From MPNP01 sp965221445 (lineage in GTDB: Bacteria > Pseudomonadota > Alphaproteobacteria > Rhodobacterales > Rhodobacteraceae): 64,000 nucleotides of DNA. The notes beneath the pieces are model-generated. The model was not told where the DNA came from. It ran no database searches and saw only the letters and a program-made list of their open reading frames with translations. Shown piece by piece: positions 44,532 through 52,986 of the stretch; within the stretch, counting starts at the first letter, position 1, and every line of letters begins with the position of its first letter. The position numbers and the translations under genes were made by a program. Where the stretch lies: NCBI GenBank assembly GCA_965221445.1, contig CBDCSF010000004.1, positions 62,001 to 126,000 of the forward strand, written 5' to 3'.

Positions 44532-44553
44532 TTCGGTCTGCATGTGCAAATGT
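44532..44553 (-). promoter_or_regulatory. 22-bp element upstream of first gene pair
   Basis: Identical to 42283-42304 (includes CGGTCTGCATGTGCAAATGT). It lies 68 bp upstream of the 43415-44464 start codon, a distance compatible with a promoter-proximal operator. Confidence 0.55.
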
Positions 44554-44657
44554 AAAGGAGAGTTGGGATTGACTATATTTAATATGGCTGGGAGTAATCG
44601 GTAAATACCATCCGGCACTGGACCTGTTCACGAAAACGAGCCGGGCTTCTTCGCCTA

Positions 44658-44774
44658 ATGGATGACCTTGAGAAGAGAATCCTGACTTCCGAGAGTCATC
44701 TGGAAAAAATCAGATATATAATCTCAGTGTGTCAGCAGGAAATGAATGATTTGTTTCGAAAACTGGATATTTAA
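44658..44774 (+). CDS. Possible 38-aa coiled-coil peptide
   Basis: MDDLEKRILTSESHLEKIRY to FRKLDI; helical heptad character, no clear ribosome site. Similar in style to the small coiled-coil proteins elsewhere in the window. Tentative. Confidence 0.25.
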   Translation: MDDLEKRILTSESHLEKIRYIISVCQQEMNDLFRKLDI

Positions 44775-45003
44775 GTAAAAAAAGATAAATAAGGGGGAGT
44801 ATGTTTTATTTTGTTTATTATTTGGGTTATTTTATTATTTTTGGATTTGATCAAGTATCATCCAAATCTGTCAAATAAACGGCCGTTTGTTTTCAATGTT
44901 CAGTGAAGAGATCTAGGGGATGTGGATGTTCTGGAAACTGGCATAATGGAAACCATGTTAATTACTGTATTTCAAAAGTATTAAGCAGAATGGGAATGAA
45001 ACA

Positions 45004-46713
45004 ATGAGTAACACCCATCGCCCTTGGCGTTTTTACGGTCGAAGCAAGGAGATCAAGGAGCTGAAACAGTCGCTGGGGTTTTTCAGGGAACCGAACCAGC
45101 GTAATTTTGGAGCAGTTCGTGTCAGTGGACGCAGATGGGTTGGCAAGACCCATCTCATCAGGCAAATACAGAATGAAGACCCCGCCGGTTGGCCATTCAT
45201 CTATTACGAAGTACCTGATAAACAGACCAAGGAATTTGAGGACTATACTCTTGACAGGGTGATTGTGGATTTACAGAAATTGTCCGAATCGGCGGGCTTC
45301 CCTGATATAAAATACCAATTACCTTTACCCTTTGATCATCCACACTATACTGACTGGAGCAAGTGCGAGGATCTTATACTGACACTGATGAAAAGGGGCG
45401 TAGTTCTTGTCCTTGATGAATTTCACCTATCAGTCCATCTGGATCTGAACATTCCTGTTAAAAAAGCCATCGACGTAATGAGAACAAATACCAACCGAGA
45501 TTATATCGGCAAAATTGTTCTGACAGGATCCCACCAGCAGAAATTTGACCGAATGTTCGAAAGAGACGCCTCTTTTCATGGCCGTGTTTCCAGTGGTGTT
45601 CACCTAGAGCCCTGGTCTCTGAAAACTGTTATGGAAATGGCTGTGGAGCAGGGACTCTTAGCCAGACCAAATCAGTTTCTAACCCTGTGGACCGCTTATG
45701 GCGGCATGCCAAGCCATTGGCAAAGATACTGTACATCTGATAAATATTCTCATTTGTATACGATCAAGGATATGGATGAATGGCGGCAGGAGTTTCTGGC
45801 AATCGAAAGAAACAACTTGTTGACAGTGAAGGGAGAACGCTTTGATGACCGAGCCTATATAGAATTACAGCCCGAACACCGCGACCTTCTCCTTTGGGTT
45901 GCCAAATTCCATCCCAACAAGGGTCTATCTATAAAGGATATTGCACGGGAAGGTGTGTTTGGAAATGCAGTTGATATTCAGAAAAATATGGAATTTTTCC
46001 TGGATAGACTCAAATTGATGGATAGTTTCGGACACCTTGATAAACTGGATCAGGAAAAGAATTTTAAATGGTATATAACGGATAACAATACCCTGTTTCA
46101 ACTCAATGTATTCAGGGAAATGTTCAAACCCATGAACCATACAAGAAACAGGATTTTAAACTATAAGAATCCTGTTGATCTCAGCAAATCGACGGATTCT
46201 CCCCTGGACCGGATAAAAACTCTTGAGGGGCACAGCCTCGAAAGAATGGCCGGAGAATATTTTGAGACATTATCCAATATGAAATGGGCGATTCCATCTG
46301 TTGAACATAGTAAGTTCAAAGGCGATATGGATATCATGGGTTTGAGATGGGAAGACAATGAAAATGTTCTTTATCTTGCAGATGCTAAACGGAATACGGG
46401 ATCCTTTAAGGAACTGGCAGAAATCAGGGCATATCAGGATGAATTCATGAATACCCTACCCGAAGAGGAGGAGTTGGATAGACTCCACCAATTCAAACGC
46501 AAGCGGTTTCTTGTTGCTCCCCACTTCACGGAAAAAAGGCATCTGGAAATCAAGAAGGAAGGAACTTTTGAAAGTCTTGATATCCATCGCATGGCCCGGA
46601 ACTTCGGTTTTGATCCAGCACCAATGATCAAACCTGAGTCTCCTCAAGAAACCAAACTGGAGGACTATTCCACTCCTGAGACCCCAAAATCTCCATCATC
46701 CATGAGACCATAA
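45004..46713 (+). CDS. AAA ATPase fused to PD-(D/E)XK nuclease domain
   Basis: 569 aa. After an N-terminal WRFYGRSKEIKELKQ motif comes Walker A SGRRWVGKTHL (about residues 40-50) and Walker B VVLVLDEFHL (about 133-142), typical of the archaeal-type ATPase (AAA_14/DUF234) family. The C-terminal half has a nuclease-like pattern GDMDIMGL...NVLYLADAKRN (D-x(n)-D-x-K, about 440-465). Cytosolic. A paralogue begins at 63886 (NWRFYGRKDISNKLL). Family roles are poorly known; linkage to defence genes suggests immunity. Divergent from the modular cassette, with which it may share control. Confidence 0.7.
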   Translation: MSNTHRPWRFYGRSKEIKELKQSLGFFREPNQRNFGAVRVSGRRWVGKTHLIRQIQNEDPAGWPFIYYEVPDKQTKEFEDYTLDRVIVDLQKLSESAGFPDIKYQLPLPFDHPHYTDWSKCEDLILTLMKRGVVLVLDEFHLSVHLDLNIPVKKAIDVMRTNTNRDYIGKIVLTGSHQQKFDRMFERDASFHGRVSSGVHLEPWSLKTVMEMAVEQGLLARPNQFLTLWTAYGGMPSHWQRYCTSDKYSHLYTIKDMDEWRQEFLAIERNNLLTVKGERFDDRAYIELQPEHRDLLLWVAKFHPNKGLSIKDIAREGVFGNAVDIQKNMEFFLDRLKLMDSFGHLDKLDQEKNFKWYITDNNTLFQLNVFREMFKPMNHTRNRILNYKNPVDLSKSTDSPLDRIKTLEGHSLERMAGEYFETLSNMKWAIPSVEHSKFKGDMDIMGLRWEDNENVLYLADAKRNTGSFKELAEIRAYQDEFMNTLPEEEELDRLHQFKRKRFLVAPHFTEKRHLEIKKEGTFESLDIHRMARNFGFDPAPMIKPESPQETKLEDYSTPETPKSPSSMRP

Positions 46714-46751
46714 ATAAGGATGTTTGAATATAAATTGCCAGGTAAAACACC

Positions 46752-47384
46752 ATGAAAATAGGTTACATGCGAGTATCTACACACGAACAAACCACAGACC
46801 TGCAGAGAGATGCTCTCATCAAGGCTGGTGTTGACCAGGAATATATCTATGCTGATACCGGATCGGGCAGTCGCAAGGATCATCCCGGCTGGACGCTCTG
46901 CAACCAGGTGTTGAGGAAGGATGATACCCTGGTTGTGTGGCGACTTGATCGTCTGGGAAGAAGTCTTCAGAATCTCATCACCATTGTCGATGATCTGATA
47001 CAGCGGGAGATCAGTCTCCAGATCCTGGAGGGTATGGGAGCAAATATTGATACATCAACGGCGGAGGGTCGTTTGTTCTTTGGTTTCTTTGCCTCCCTCG
47101 CTGAATATGAAAGAACATTGATTTCGGAACGAACAAAAGCTGGACTTGAAGCAGCAAGGGCACGTGGTCGAATGGGTGGACGTCCCTGGTCACTTACCCC
47201 TACCCAAATACTTGGACTGGCCCAGGCCATGAAGGACCGAACAGCCAAACCAAGTGAACTGGCACGTGAACTGGGAATTACCGTTCCCACTATCTATCGG
47301 TATGTAGCGAAGAATGGAGAATTGACTGAAGCTGGGAGAAGGGCCCTGGCGGCAGGGAAAAATTATGGAAGACCCCGTTCGTAA
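46752..47384 (+). CDS. Serine recombinase/resolvase
   Basis: 210 aa of the Tn3 resolvase/invertase family. Catalytic Ser in MRVSTHEQ (residue 9). Conserved VWRLDRLGRSLQNLI, EGRLFFGFFASLAEYERTLI and ERTKAGLEAARARGR follow, then a C-terminal HTH (PSELARELGITVPTIYRYVA). Could resolve plasmid multimers or cointegrates. I saw no obvious res site or invertible segment beside it. Start ATG 46752 is clear. Confidence 0.9.
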   Translation: MKIGYMRVSTHEQTTDLQRDALIKAGVDQEYIYADTGSGSRKDHPGWTLCNQVLRKDDTLVVWRLDRLGRSLQNLITIVDDLIQREISLQILEGMGANIDTSTAEGRLFFGFFASLAEYERTLISERTKAGLEAARARGRMGGRPWSLTPTQILGLAQAMKDRTAKPSELARELGITVPTIYRYVAKNGELTEAGRRALAAGKNYGRPRS

Positions 47385-47901
47385 GGTAAACCTGAATGAC
47401 CACTTGGCTAGAGGGCACTGCAACTGGATCAGGGGTCCTCAAACATAATCAGCGATATCCTTAATATGGTTGAATGAAAAATCATTAAGGACACCCCTTA
47501 TCGCACCCTAGGCCTGATTCAGTTTCGGTTCACTGGCCATACAGCATCTCCAACTGTCCAAAAATTATGGTTTGCACATGAATATATTTTAAGAGCACAC
47601 CGACTGAGGCACGGTGGATTAATGCAAGCATAGGGTAAATACTTTTCTGGAATCGATAGGGAGGCCAGGTTGCATTGTCACGCTAGAATTACCCATTGGG
47701 AACAAGTACCGTTCCGGACAATAACGTCATCACGGGGCAGGGTAGGGATTTGGTTGTTGATGGTAATATAATCATTTTGCACCCGGCTATCCCCTTCAGG
47801 ATATAATCTCGTTTATCCGTTCGCATGAGGGTGAACTCATTGTGGGTTCTACAAAGGGAAATGACAATGGGGATAAATCCTGGATGTTCTTGACGGGAGC
47901 A
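47385..47901. other. Intergenic region with gene remnant
   Basis: No intact gene. Plus-strand codons from 47797 read QDIISFIRSHEGELIVGSTK, matching EEIVTFIRDHDGMILYG of the exported protein at 30119; the rest of that gene is gone. TTTGCACATG at 47573-47582 resembles part of the 22-bp cassette element but is too short to claim. Confidence 0.4.
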
Positions 47902-48915
47902 TCAATCTTCATTCATCAATTTTTCCCATTGGTAATGACAATAACCACATAAAGACGAATCGTAGATTGATTGATTTGAAGCAGTCAATTCCTCACCACA
48001 AAATTCGCATTTTCCCCAGACCTCATATTCACAAAAATAGCAATGGTTGGTCTCAGTATCATAATCATCTACGTATGTTGAGTTGCCACATTCCGGGCAC
48101 TGGTGAATTACATGCTCTCCACCATCTTTGACGGCCCTGTAATTTTTATAACCATACCGTGCATTAACAACAATTTCAACTGTTTGTTCAGCTGTTAATT
48201 GATGTCCACAAGCCTGGCATTTACCTTCGATGGAAGCCGGTTCTTCATTTTCAACATAAACCTGGCAGATCAACGAAGAACTGCAATTCGGGCATTGCAT
48301 TTTATCCGCGTGGTCAAATGGATCACCCCAGGCAAGCTTTTTAAAGGATTCATTACAATTCGATTTCAACTGGTCAAACAAATCAGCTTCCTGTATCATA
48401 ACTTGCCAGGATTCTCCCAGCAATTCTGCAGGCTCTTCTTCCAATATATCAAGAAAACCCTTTACCAAGGGGAAAATACCAGCAATTACCTCCTGCATCC
48501 TCTCCTGAGAAACATCGGTATAAAAGTGTTCAAGTTCATTACGTATTTTTTTGAGTGCATCATAATCATGTGGGATCTTGGGCCATTCGATGTCAAAATC
48601 CTTGAAACGTTTCCTTAATCCGTCAAAATCAATGGTACGAGTTTTCTTAGGTTGAATTGTGACTCCTTCCTTCCCATCAGGTTTGGGTTCATAGTCAGCC
48701 GCAAGGACTTGCCAGATATCAGCCTCAGGTGCCATTTTGAGGAGACATTGTTTACCAAGCAACAATACACCTGCATGGATATTACGAATGGAACTGATCT
48801 GTCTACCCTCTTCTTCAGACTGGTAGTCCTCTATCCCCAATCGAATTGAAATTACTGCGTTTTCCAGAAGTCTTGACATCAGTCGTTCAATCGCATTTTT
48901 TACATTATCCGGCAA
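47902..48915 (-). CDS. HEPN-like protein with C-terminal zinc ribbons
   Basis: 337 aa. Middle region KKIRNELEHFYTDV has R-x4-H typical of HEPN or HEPN-like helical proteins (about residue 126). The C-terminal third has four Cys-pair clusters: CPNC...CQAC, CPEC...CYFC, CEFC...CGYC, consistent with two or three zinc ribbons. Predicted nucleic-acid-binding, possibly an RNase. Monocistronic, minus strand. No named family known to me. Confidence 0.6.
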   Translation of the reverse strand: MPDNVKNAIERLMSRLLENAVISIRLGIEDYQSEEEGRQISSIRNIHAGVLLLGKQCLLKMAPEADIWQVLAADYEPKPDGKEGVTIQPKKTRTIDFDGLRKRFKDFDIEWPKIPHDYDALKKIRNELEHFYTDVSQERMQEVIAGIFPLVKGFLDILEEEPAELLGESWQVMIQEADLFDQLKSNCNESFKKLAWGDPFDHADKMQCPNCSSSLICQVYVENEEPASIEGKCQACGHQLTAEQTVEIVVNARYGYKNYRAVKDGGEHVIHQCPECGNSTYVDDYDTETNHCYFCEYEVWGKCEFCGEELTASNQSIYDSSLCGYCHYQWEKLMNED

Positions 48916-48976
48916 TCTAATTTAATTACCGGATTGCAATCATCATTAGCCAATATATTTGAAATTACCTTTTATA

Positions 48977-48986
48977 CCCCCCCCCC
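48977..48986. repeat. Ten-C homopolymer downstream of SRAP gene
   Basis: Run of ten C residues just past the stop of the SRAP gene (on its strand a G-tract). Outside coding sequence; noted because a nine-C tract interrupts a gene at 62685-62693. Confidence 0.6.
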
Positions 48987-48990
48987 TCAT

Positions 48991-49680
48991 TCATACCTTC
49001 TTGGTTCTGCTATGGCTGAGGGGAACCATGACCTCGGGAACATTATTCCTGACATTGTTGACCAGGGTGGAGACAGGCCAAGCCTCGAATGAGGGTGAGG
49101 GTGCCTCAATGACAGCCAGCAAATCCGTTTTGCTGCTGTCCGGATACAACCAGGTATCAAAATCATGGAGATCAACCACCACCGGTTGACGATGATGGAT
49201 GAATCCGAGTTCCGGACAGGCGTCCCTGGTCAGAAGGGAAAAGGTCTCCAGGATACCCTTCTCCCCGGTCCAGCGTTCCCAGATACCCGCCATCACCAGA
49301 GGTGATCCTCCATGCAGCTGAATAAAATAGGGTTGCTTGCCACCTTCCTTGCGTTGCCATTCGAACCAGCCATTGGCCGGAACCAGGCATCGCCGTTGCC
49401 TGAAGGCCTGACGAAAGGAGGGTTTCTGATCCACGGTTTCCGACCGGGCATTGATTAATCGATTGCCGATGGATCGATCCCTGGACCAGAAGGGTACCAG
49501 TCCCCATGTCAGATGTGCCAGTGCCCTCTGTTCATTCCCATCATGTCGGCAGGTAATGAAATTCTGGGTTGGTGCTCCATTGTACCTGGCTGGGAGGGCA
49601 GGTAAATTACCTGTATCCGACAGGTCAAAGAGATCCTGCAGGTCATCCTCGATTCTGCCCTGGGAAAACCTGCCACACAT
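48991..49680 (-). CDS. yedK: SRAP/YedK (HMCES-like) abasic-site protein
   Basis: 229 aa. N-terminal MCGRFSQ with catalytic Cys2, NARSETV, RRCLVPANGWFEW with the active-site Glu, and FIHHRQPVV with the conserved His. SRAP proteins form a covalent crosslink with abasic sites in single-stranded DNA. It starts 15 bp after umuC, so it forms one operon with umuD-umuC, an association fitting damage tolerance. Confidence 0.9.
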   Translation of the reverse strand: MCGRFSQGRIEDDLQDLFDLSDTGNLPALPARYNGAPTQNFITCRHDGNEQRALAHLTWGLVPFWSRDRSIGNRLINARSETVDQKPSFRQAFRQRRCLVPANGWFEWQRKEGGKQPYFIQLHGGSPLVMAGIWERWTGEKGILETFSLLTRDACPELGFIHHRQPVVVDLHDFDTWLYPDSSKTDLLAVIEAPSPSFEAWPVSTLVNNVRNNVPEVMVPLSHSRTKKV

Positions 49681-49695
49681 ATCCTTTTTCCTGTT

Positions 49696-50937
49696 TCAGG
49701 CCCGAACAGTTGGGATGTCTTCCCATCGTGTCGTATAGCTTGGACTGAGGAACTCACGGGCCATCATCCAGGGGCGGTCAAAGCCACTCGATGCAATCCG
49801 GATGGTTTCCCGTCCGTAACGGTGATTCATCTGATCCACGACCCGCATCAGTTCACGGGTGGATTGTCCGGATGTTCTTTCAAAGAGGGGAGTTGGTTTT
49901 TTTTCGGCTGTCGTCAAATTTGTCAGCATAACCCCGGCCTTCTGATAGGCATAGCCGTCCTTCCATATCCTGTCGAGACAGGTGGTTGCCCCCTTGACCA
50001 ATGAGAGCGTATCATTGCAGGGTTCCAGAAAACTCCAGAAGGCATTATTGACATAGCGTGGTCCCTTGGTAAAGGGACAGGTTCTGATGAAAATCTGAAG
50101 AGTACCCGCATAGACATTTTTCGCTCGGGCTTTCTCTGCTGCCCGGGTAGTATAGGTGGCCACTGCTTCCTGCAGATGGTTTTTGGTTGTCACCTTTCCT
50201 TTAAATCCACGTGAAACCATCAAATGCTGGGCATCAGGAGGTACGTCTTCCATTGGGATACAGGATTCACCCCTGAGTTCCCGGACGGTTCGTTCCATGA
50301 CAATACTGAAGGTCTTTCGGGCTGTTATGCAGTCTAGGTCAGCAAGCTCCCGGGCAGTTCCAATGCCCATCAGGCGCAAACGTTGTGACAAGCGACGACC
50401 GATGCCCCAGACATCCTCGATGGGGATCCGGTTGAGGGGATAGGGCGGATGCATGACATAGACATTGCTGGTATCCTTCATTTTCTTGCCAATCCGGTTG
50501 GCCAGCTTGGCCAGCGTCTTGGTTGGGGCGATCCCGATTGAAACGGGAATGGCGGTCCACTTTTTGACTGTCCCGGCGATATGATGACCAAAAGCCTCCA
50601 GATCACGCATGCCATGAAGATCAAGAAAGGCTTCATCGATGCTGTAGACCTCGACAATCGGAGCCAGTTCCTCAAGACATCCCATGACCCGCTGGGAGAG
50701 ATCACCATAGAGGGCATAATTGCTACTCCGGACAATCACGCCATCCCGGGCCAGTTTTTTCCTGAGTTTGAAATAGGAGGCTCCCAGCTTGTAGCCCATT
50801 TCCTTGACTTCATCGGAACGGGCAATGAGACAGCCGTCGTTATTGGAGAGAACCGCAATGGGTACTTTTCGCCATTCCGGCCGAAAAACCCGCTCACAGC
50901 TGGCATAGAAATTGTTGCAGTCAACCAGGGCAAACAT
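49696..50937 (-). CDS. umuC: UmuC, Y-family DNA polymerase V catalytic subunit
   Basis: 413 aa from ATG 50937, which overlaps the UmuD stop by one base (TGATG). Motifs: FALVDCNNFYASCERVF with catalytic Asp, SNNDGCLIARS, YSIDEAFLDL with catalytic Asp-Glu, helix-hairpin-helix VWGIGRRLSQRL, and a little-finger domain ending RWEDIPTVRA. Error-prone translesion polymerase with UmuD'. Full length. Confidence 0.95.
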   Translation of the reverse strand: MFALVDCNNFYASCERVFRPEWRKVPIAVLSNNDGCLIARSDEVKEMGYKLGASYFKLRKKLARDGVIVRSSNYALYGDLSQRVMGCLEELAPIVEVYSIDEAFLDLHGMRDLEAFGHHIAGTVKKWTAIPVSIGIAPTKTLAKLANRIGKKMKDTSNVYVMHPPYPLNRIPIEDVWGIGRRLSQRLRLMGIGTARELADLDCITARKTFSIVMERTVRELRGESCIPMEDVPPDAQHLMVSRGFKGKVTTKNHLQEAVATYTTRAAEKARAKNVYAGTLQIFIRTCPFTKGPRYVNNAFWSFLEPCNDTLSLVKGATTCLDRIWKDGYAYQKAGVMLTNLTTAEKKPTPLFERTSGQSTRELMRVVDQMNHRYGRETIRIASSGFDRPWMMAREFLSPSYTTRWEDIPTVRA

Positions 50938-51377
50938 CAAAAAATGCTCCCGAATTTCTGGATACTTGCTGTAACGACACCTCGTATTTCGGTGTCAGGT
51001 GTTACGGCAATTTCTGAATACCCTGAATTTTCAGGCTTCAGAATCCAGGTTTCCCTGACCTTGACCAAACGCTTGACCGTAAACTCATTATCAACGATTG
51101 CAAGAACTATCATACCGTTTTGTGGCTCAATACTTGAATCTACAACCAGGATCGAACCATCCAATATACCGGCTTCACACATACTGTTACCCTTCACTTT
51201 GACCAGAAAGGTAGCAAAGGGGTGTTGTAGAAGAAAATCGTTGAGATCAAGGACGGTTTCAAGATAATCATCTGCTGGTGAAGGGAACCCGGCTTTCACC
51301 GAGGACACATAAAGGGGCAGATCGATATGTGACTTTTTCTCAATTCTGACAAGTTCAAACTCTGGAACTTCTTTCAC
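50937..51377 (-). CDS. umuD: UmuD, SOS mutagenesis auto-peptidase
   Basis: LexA-like S24 protease that self-cleaves to UmuD'. Cleavage site VKAG-FPSPADDYLE; catalytic Ser in VKGNSMCEAGI and Lys in EFTVKRLVKV. I take GTG 51377 because GCGGGGGTG lies just upstream and gives 146 aa, near the usual 139; upstream in-frame starts at 51395 and 51446 are possible. No unambiguous LexA box is visible in 51378-51637. Confidence 0.9.
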   Translation of the reverse strand: MKEVPEFELVRIEKKSHIDLPLYVSSVKAGFPSPADDYLETVLDLNDFLLQHPFATFLVKVKGNSMCEAGILDGSILVVDSSIEPQNGMIVLAIVDNEFTVKRLVKVRETWILKPENSGYSEIAVTPDTEIRGVVTASIQKFGSIF

Positions 51378-51637
51378 ATCACCCCCGCAAAACATATTCA
51401 AATTTAGGAGACACATTCTATCACAAGATTTATAACTGAATCCCATTCGGTACCAAAATCAGATTATTTTTATTAATTTTCAAATAATCAACCTGAAATC
51501 CCCAAACTGCTATTTACCTATGATCCCTGTTAGTATATTCGTTCATAAAAGAGTCCCGTACGAATTCTTAAATAAATTGAAGCAGGTAAAATATTTTATT
51601 TTCCAGGTAAATATTCAGAACTGTATTGAGATAAATC

Positions 51638-52435
51638 ATGGTAAAACCCTTTATCAAATGGGCTGGTGGAAAGAGGTGGCTAACTACACACCCCTCCTTT
51701 GAACTACCCTCGTTTACAGGGCGTTACATTGAACCCTTTCTGGGTGGTGCGGCAGTCTTCTTCCATTTAAAGCCAAAGTCGGCCATTCTTGCTGATACCA
51801 ATCACCGTCTGATCGAAACCTATCAGGCTGTTCGGGATGACTGGCAAAAGGTAGAGAAAGAATTGAAACGCCTGCAGGAACTTCATTCACCCCAATTCTA
51901 TTATGAGGAAAGACAGCGTGTCAGGAAAGCCTTACATTTGCGGGCAGCTCAATTCCTGTATCTTAACCGCACCTGCTTCAATGGGCTATATAGGGAAAAC
52001 CTTAATGGGAAATTCAATGTTCCCATAGGTGTAAAGGATCAGGTGATCTTTGATGAGGAGGATTTCAGCAAAATCAGCGATCTTCTCAAAGAAGCTGAAA
52101 TCTTCACGAGTGATTTCGAAAAAGTCATTGACAGTGCAGTTGAGGGTGATCTGATATTCGCCGACCCTCCCTACACCACGGCTCACAATGTCAATGGTTT
52201 TGTTAAATACAATCAGAAAATCTTTAACTGGGAAGACCAGATCCGTTTGCAAGCATCTCTTGTTCGTGCTGTCGGACGAGGAGCACAGGTATTGTTGACC
52301 AACGCCGACCATGAGAGTATTCGGGAACTGTACGATGGTTTGGGAAAGTATCATTCAATTGAACGGAAATCGGTTATTGCCGGCAATGCAAAATACAGAC
52401 AGACGACTTCCGAGGCCCTGTTTGTCATTCCTTGA
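51638..52435 (+). CDS. dam: Dam-type N6-adenine DNA methyltransferase
   Basis: 265 aa, D12 class. VKPFIKWAGGKRWL at the N-terminus, FLGGAAVFFHL (motif I), LNRTCFNGLYRENLNGKFNV and catalytic DPPYTT are all as in Dam/M.DpnIIA enzymes that methylate GATC or similar. No cognate restriction gene beside it, so an orphan methylase, perhaps for protection against host systems. Divergent from umuD. Confidence 0.9.
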   Translation: MVKPFIKWAGGKRWLTTHPSFELPSFTGRYIEPFLGGAAVFFHLKPKSAILADTNHRLIETYQAVRDDWQKVEKELKRLQELHSPQFYYEERQRVRKALHLRAAQFLYLNRTCFNGLYRENLNGKFNVPIGVKDQVIFDEEDFSKISDLLKEAEIFTSDFEKVIDSAVEGDLIFADPPYTTAHNVNGFVKYNQKIFNWEDQIRLQASLVRAVGRGAQVLLTNADHESIRELYDGLGKYHSIERKSVIAGNAKYRQTTSEALFVIP

Positions 52436-52448
52436 GGTCCAAAAATAC

Positions 52449-52976
52449 ATGAAGATAATATTTTTGGAAATTAAAGAATGGTTGATTAAATGTAGTCGTC
52501 GCATTTTAACAGGGTTTATAGCAGTCTTTATAACGATAATATTTACTTTTTGTCCGATACTTTTGGCGGCATCACGTCCTTGGACCGAAGGTTCCTTTGG
52601 AGAAAATTTTTGGAGAAAATTTCTCAGTTATTGGGAAAACGGGGAAATCGTCCTGCCCATTTTAGGATTGTGTGGTTTCATAACTGTTACCCTCTTTCGT
52701 AATGGCATTAGTAGAAAATGGGAAAGAATTTTATTTTTCGTAGTCTTTGTTTTAGCTTTGGTATCCGGTTCTTCTGTAAGTGAAAGCGACGGATTTGAAC
52801 AACCTTTGGCTCCAGAGATAATATTTACTGGATACTGTATATATCTATTATTAGTATTTATGTGTATTGGATTAATAGCCGCAATTGAACCTCCAAATCC
52901 ACCAGGAAGGAATTCAAACAAGAACGCAAATATACTATTGAAGGATGTGGAAAAAGAACGACACAAATCAAGGTGA
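52449..52976 (+). CDS. Four-helix membrane protein
   Basis: 175 aa from ATG 52449; longer in-frame starts fall inside the dam gene. Hydrophobic segments: LTGFIAVFITIIFTFCPILL, IVLPILGLCGFITVTLF, ILFFVVFVLALVSGSS and IIFTGYCIYLLLVFMCIGLI. No family recognised. Ends 10 bp before the DGQHR gene, so the two may be co-transcribed. Confidence 0.5.
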   Translation: MKIIFLEIKEWLIKCSRRILTGFIAVFITIIFTFCPILLAASRPWTEGSFGENFWRKFLSYWENGEIVLPILGLCGFITVTLFRNGISRKWERILFFVVFVLALVSGSSVSESDGFEQPLAPEIIFTGYCIYLLLVFMCIGLIAAIEPPNPPGRNSNKNANILLKDVEKERHKSR

Positions 52977-52986
52977 TGGTTAATAT

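Larger units (their letters stand above)
44465..45003. other. Regulatory intergenic region between divergent operons
   Basis: Holds a perfect inverted repeat GACCTGTC-GG-GACAGGTC at about 44491-44508, within the 5' leader of the 43415 gene. It also contains the 22-bp element (44532-44553), a possible 38-codon ORF (44658-44774) and an AT-rich stretch 44776-44880 suited to promoters for the 45004 gene. Confidence 0.5.

Noticed and set aside
51447..51637. LexA box upstream of umuD
   Set aside because: CTGTTAGTATATTCG and GTTCATAAAAG resemble halves of known boxes but no complete gamma- or alpha-proteobacterial consensus is present.
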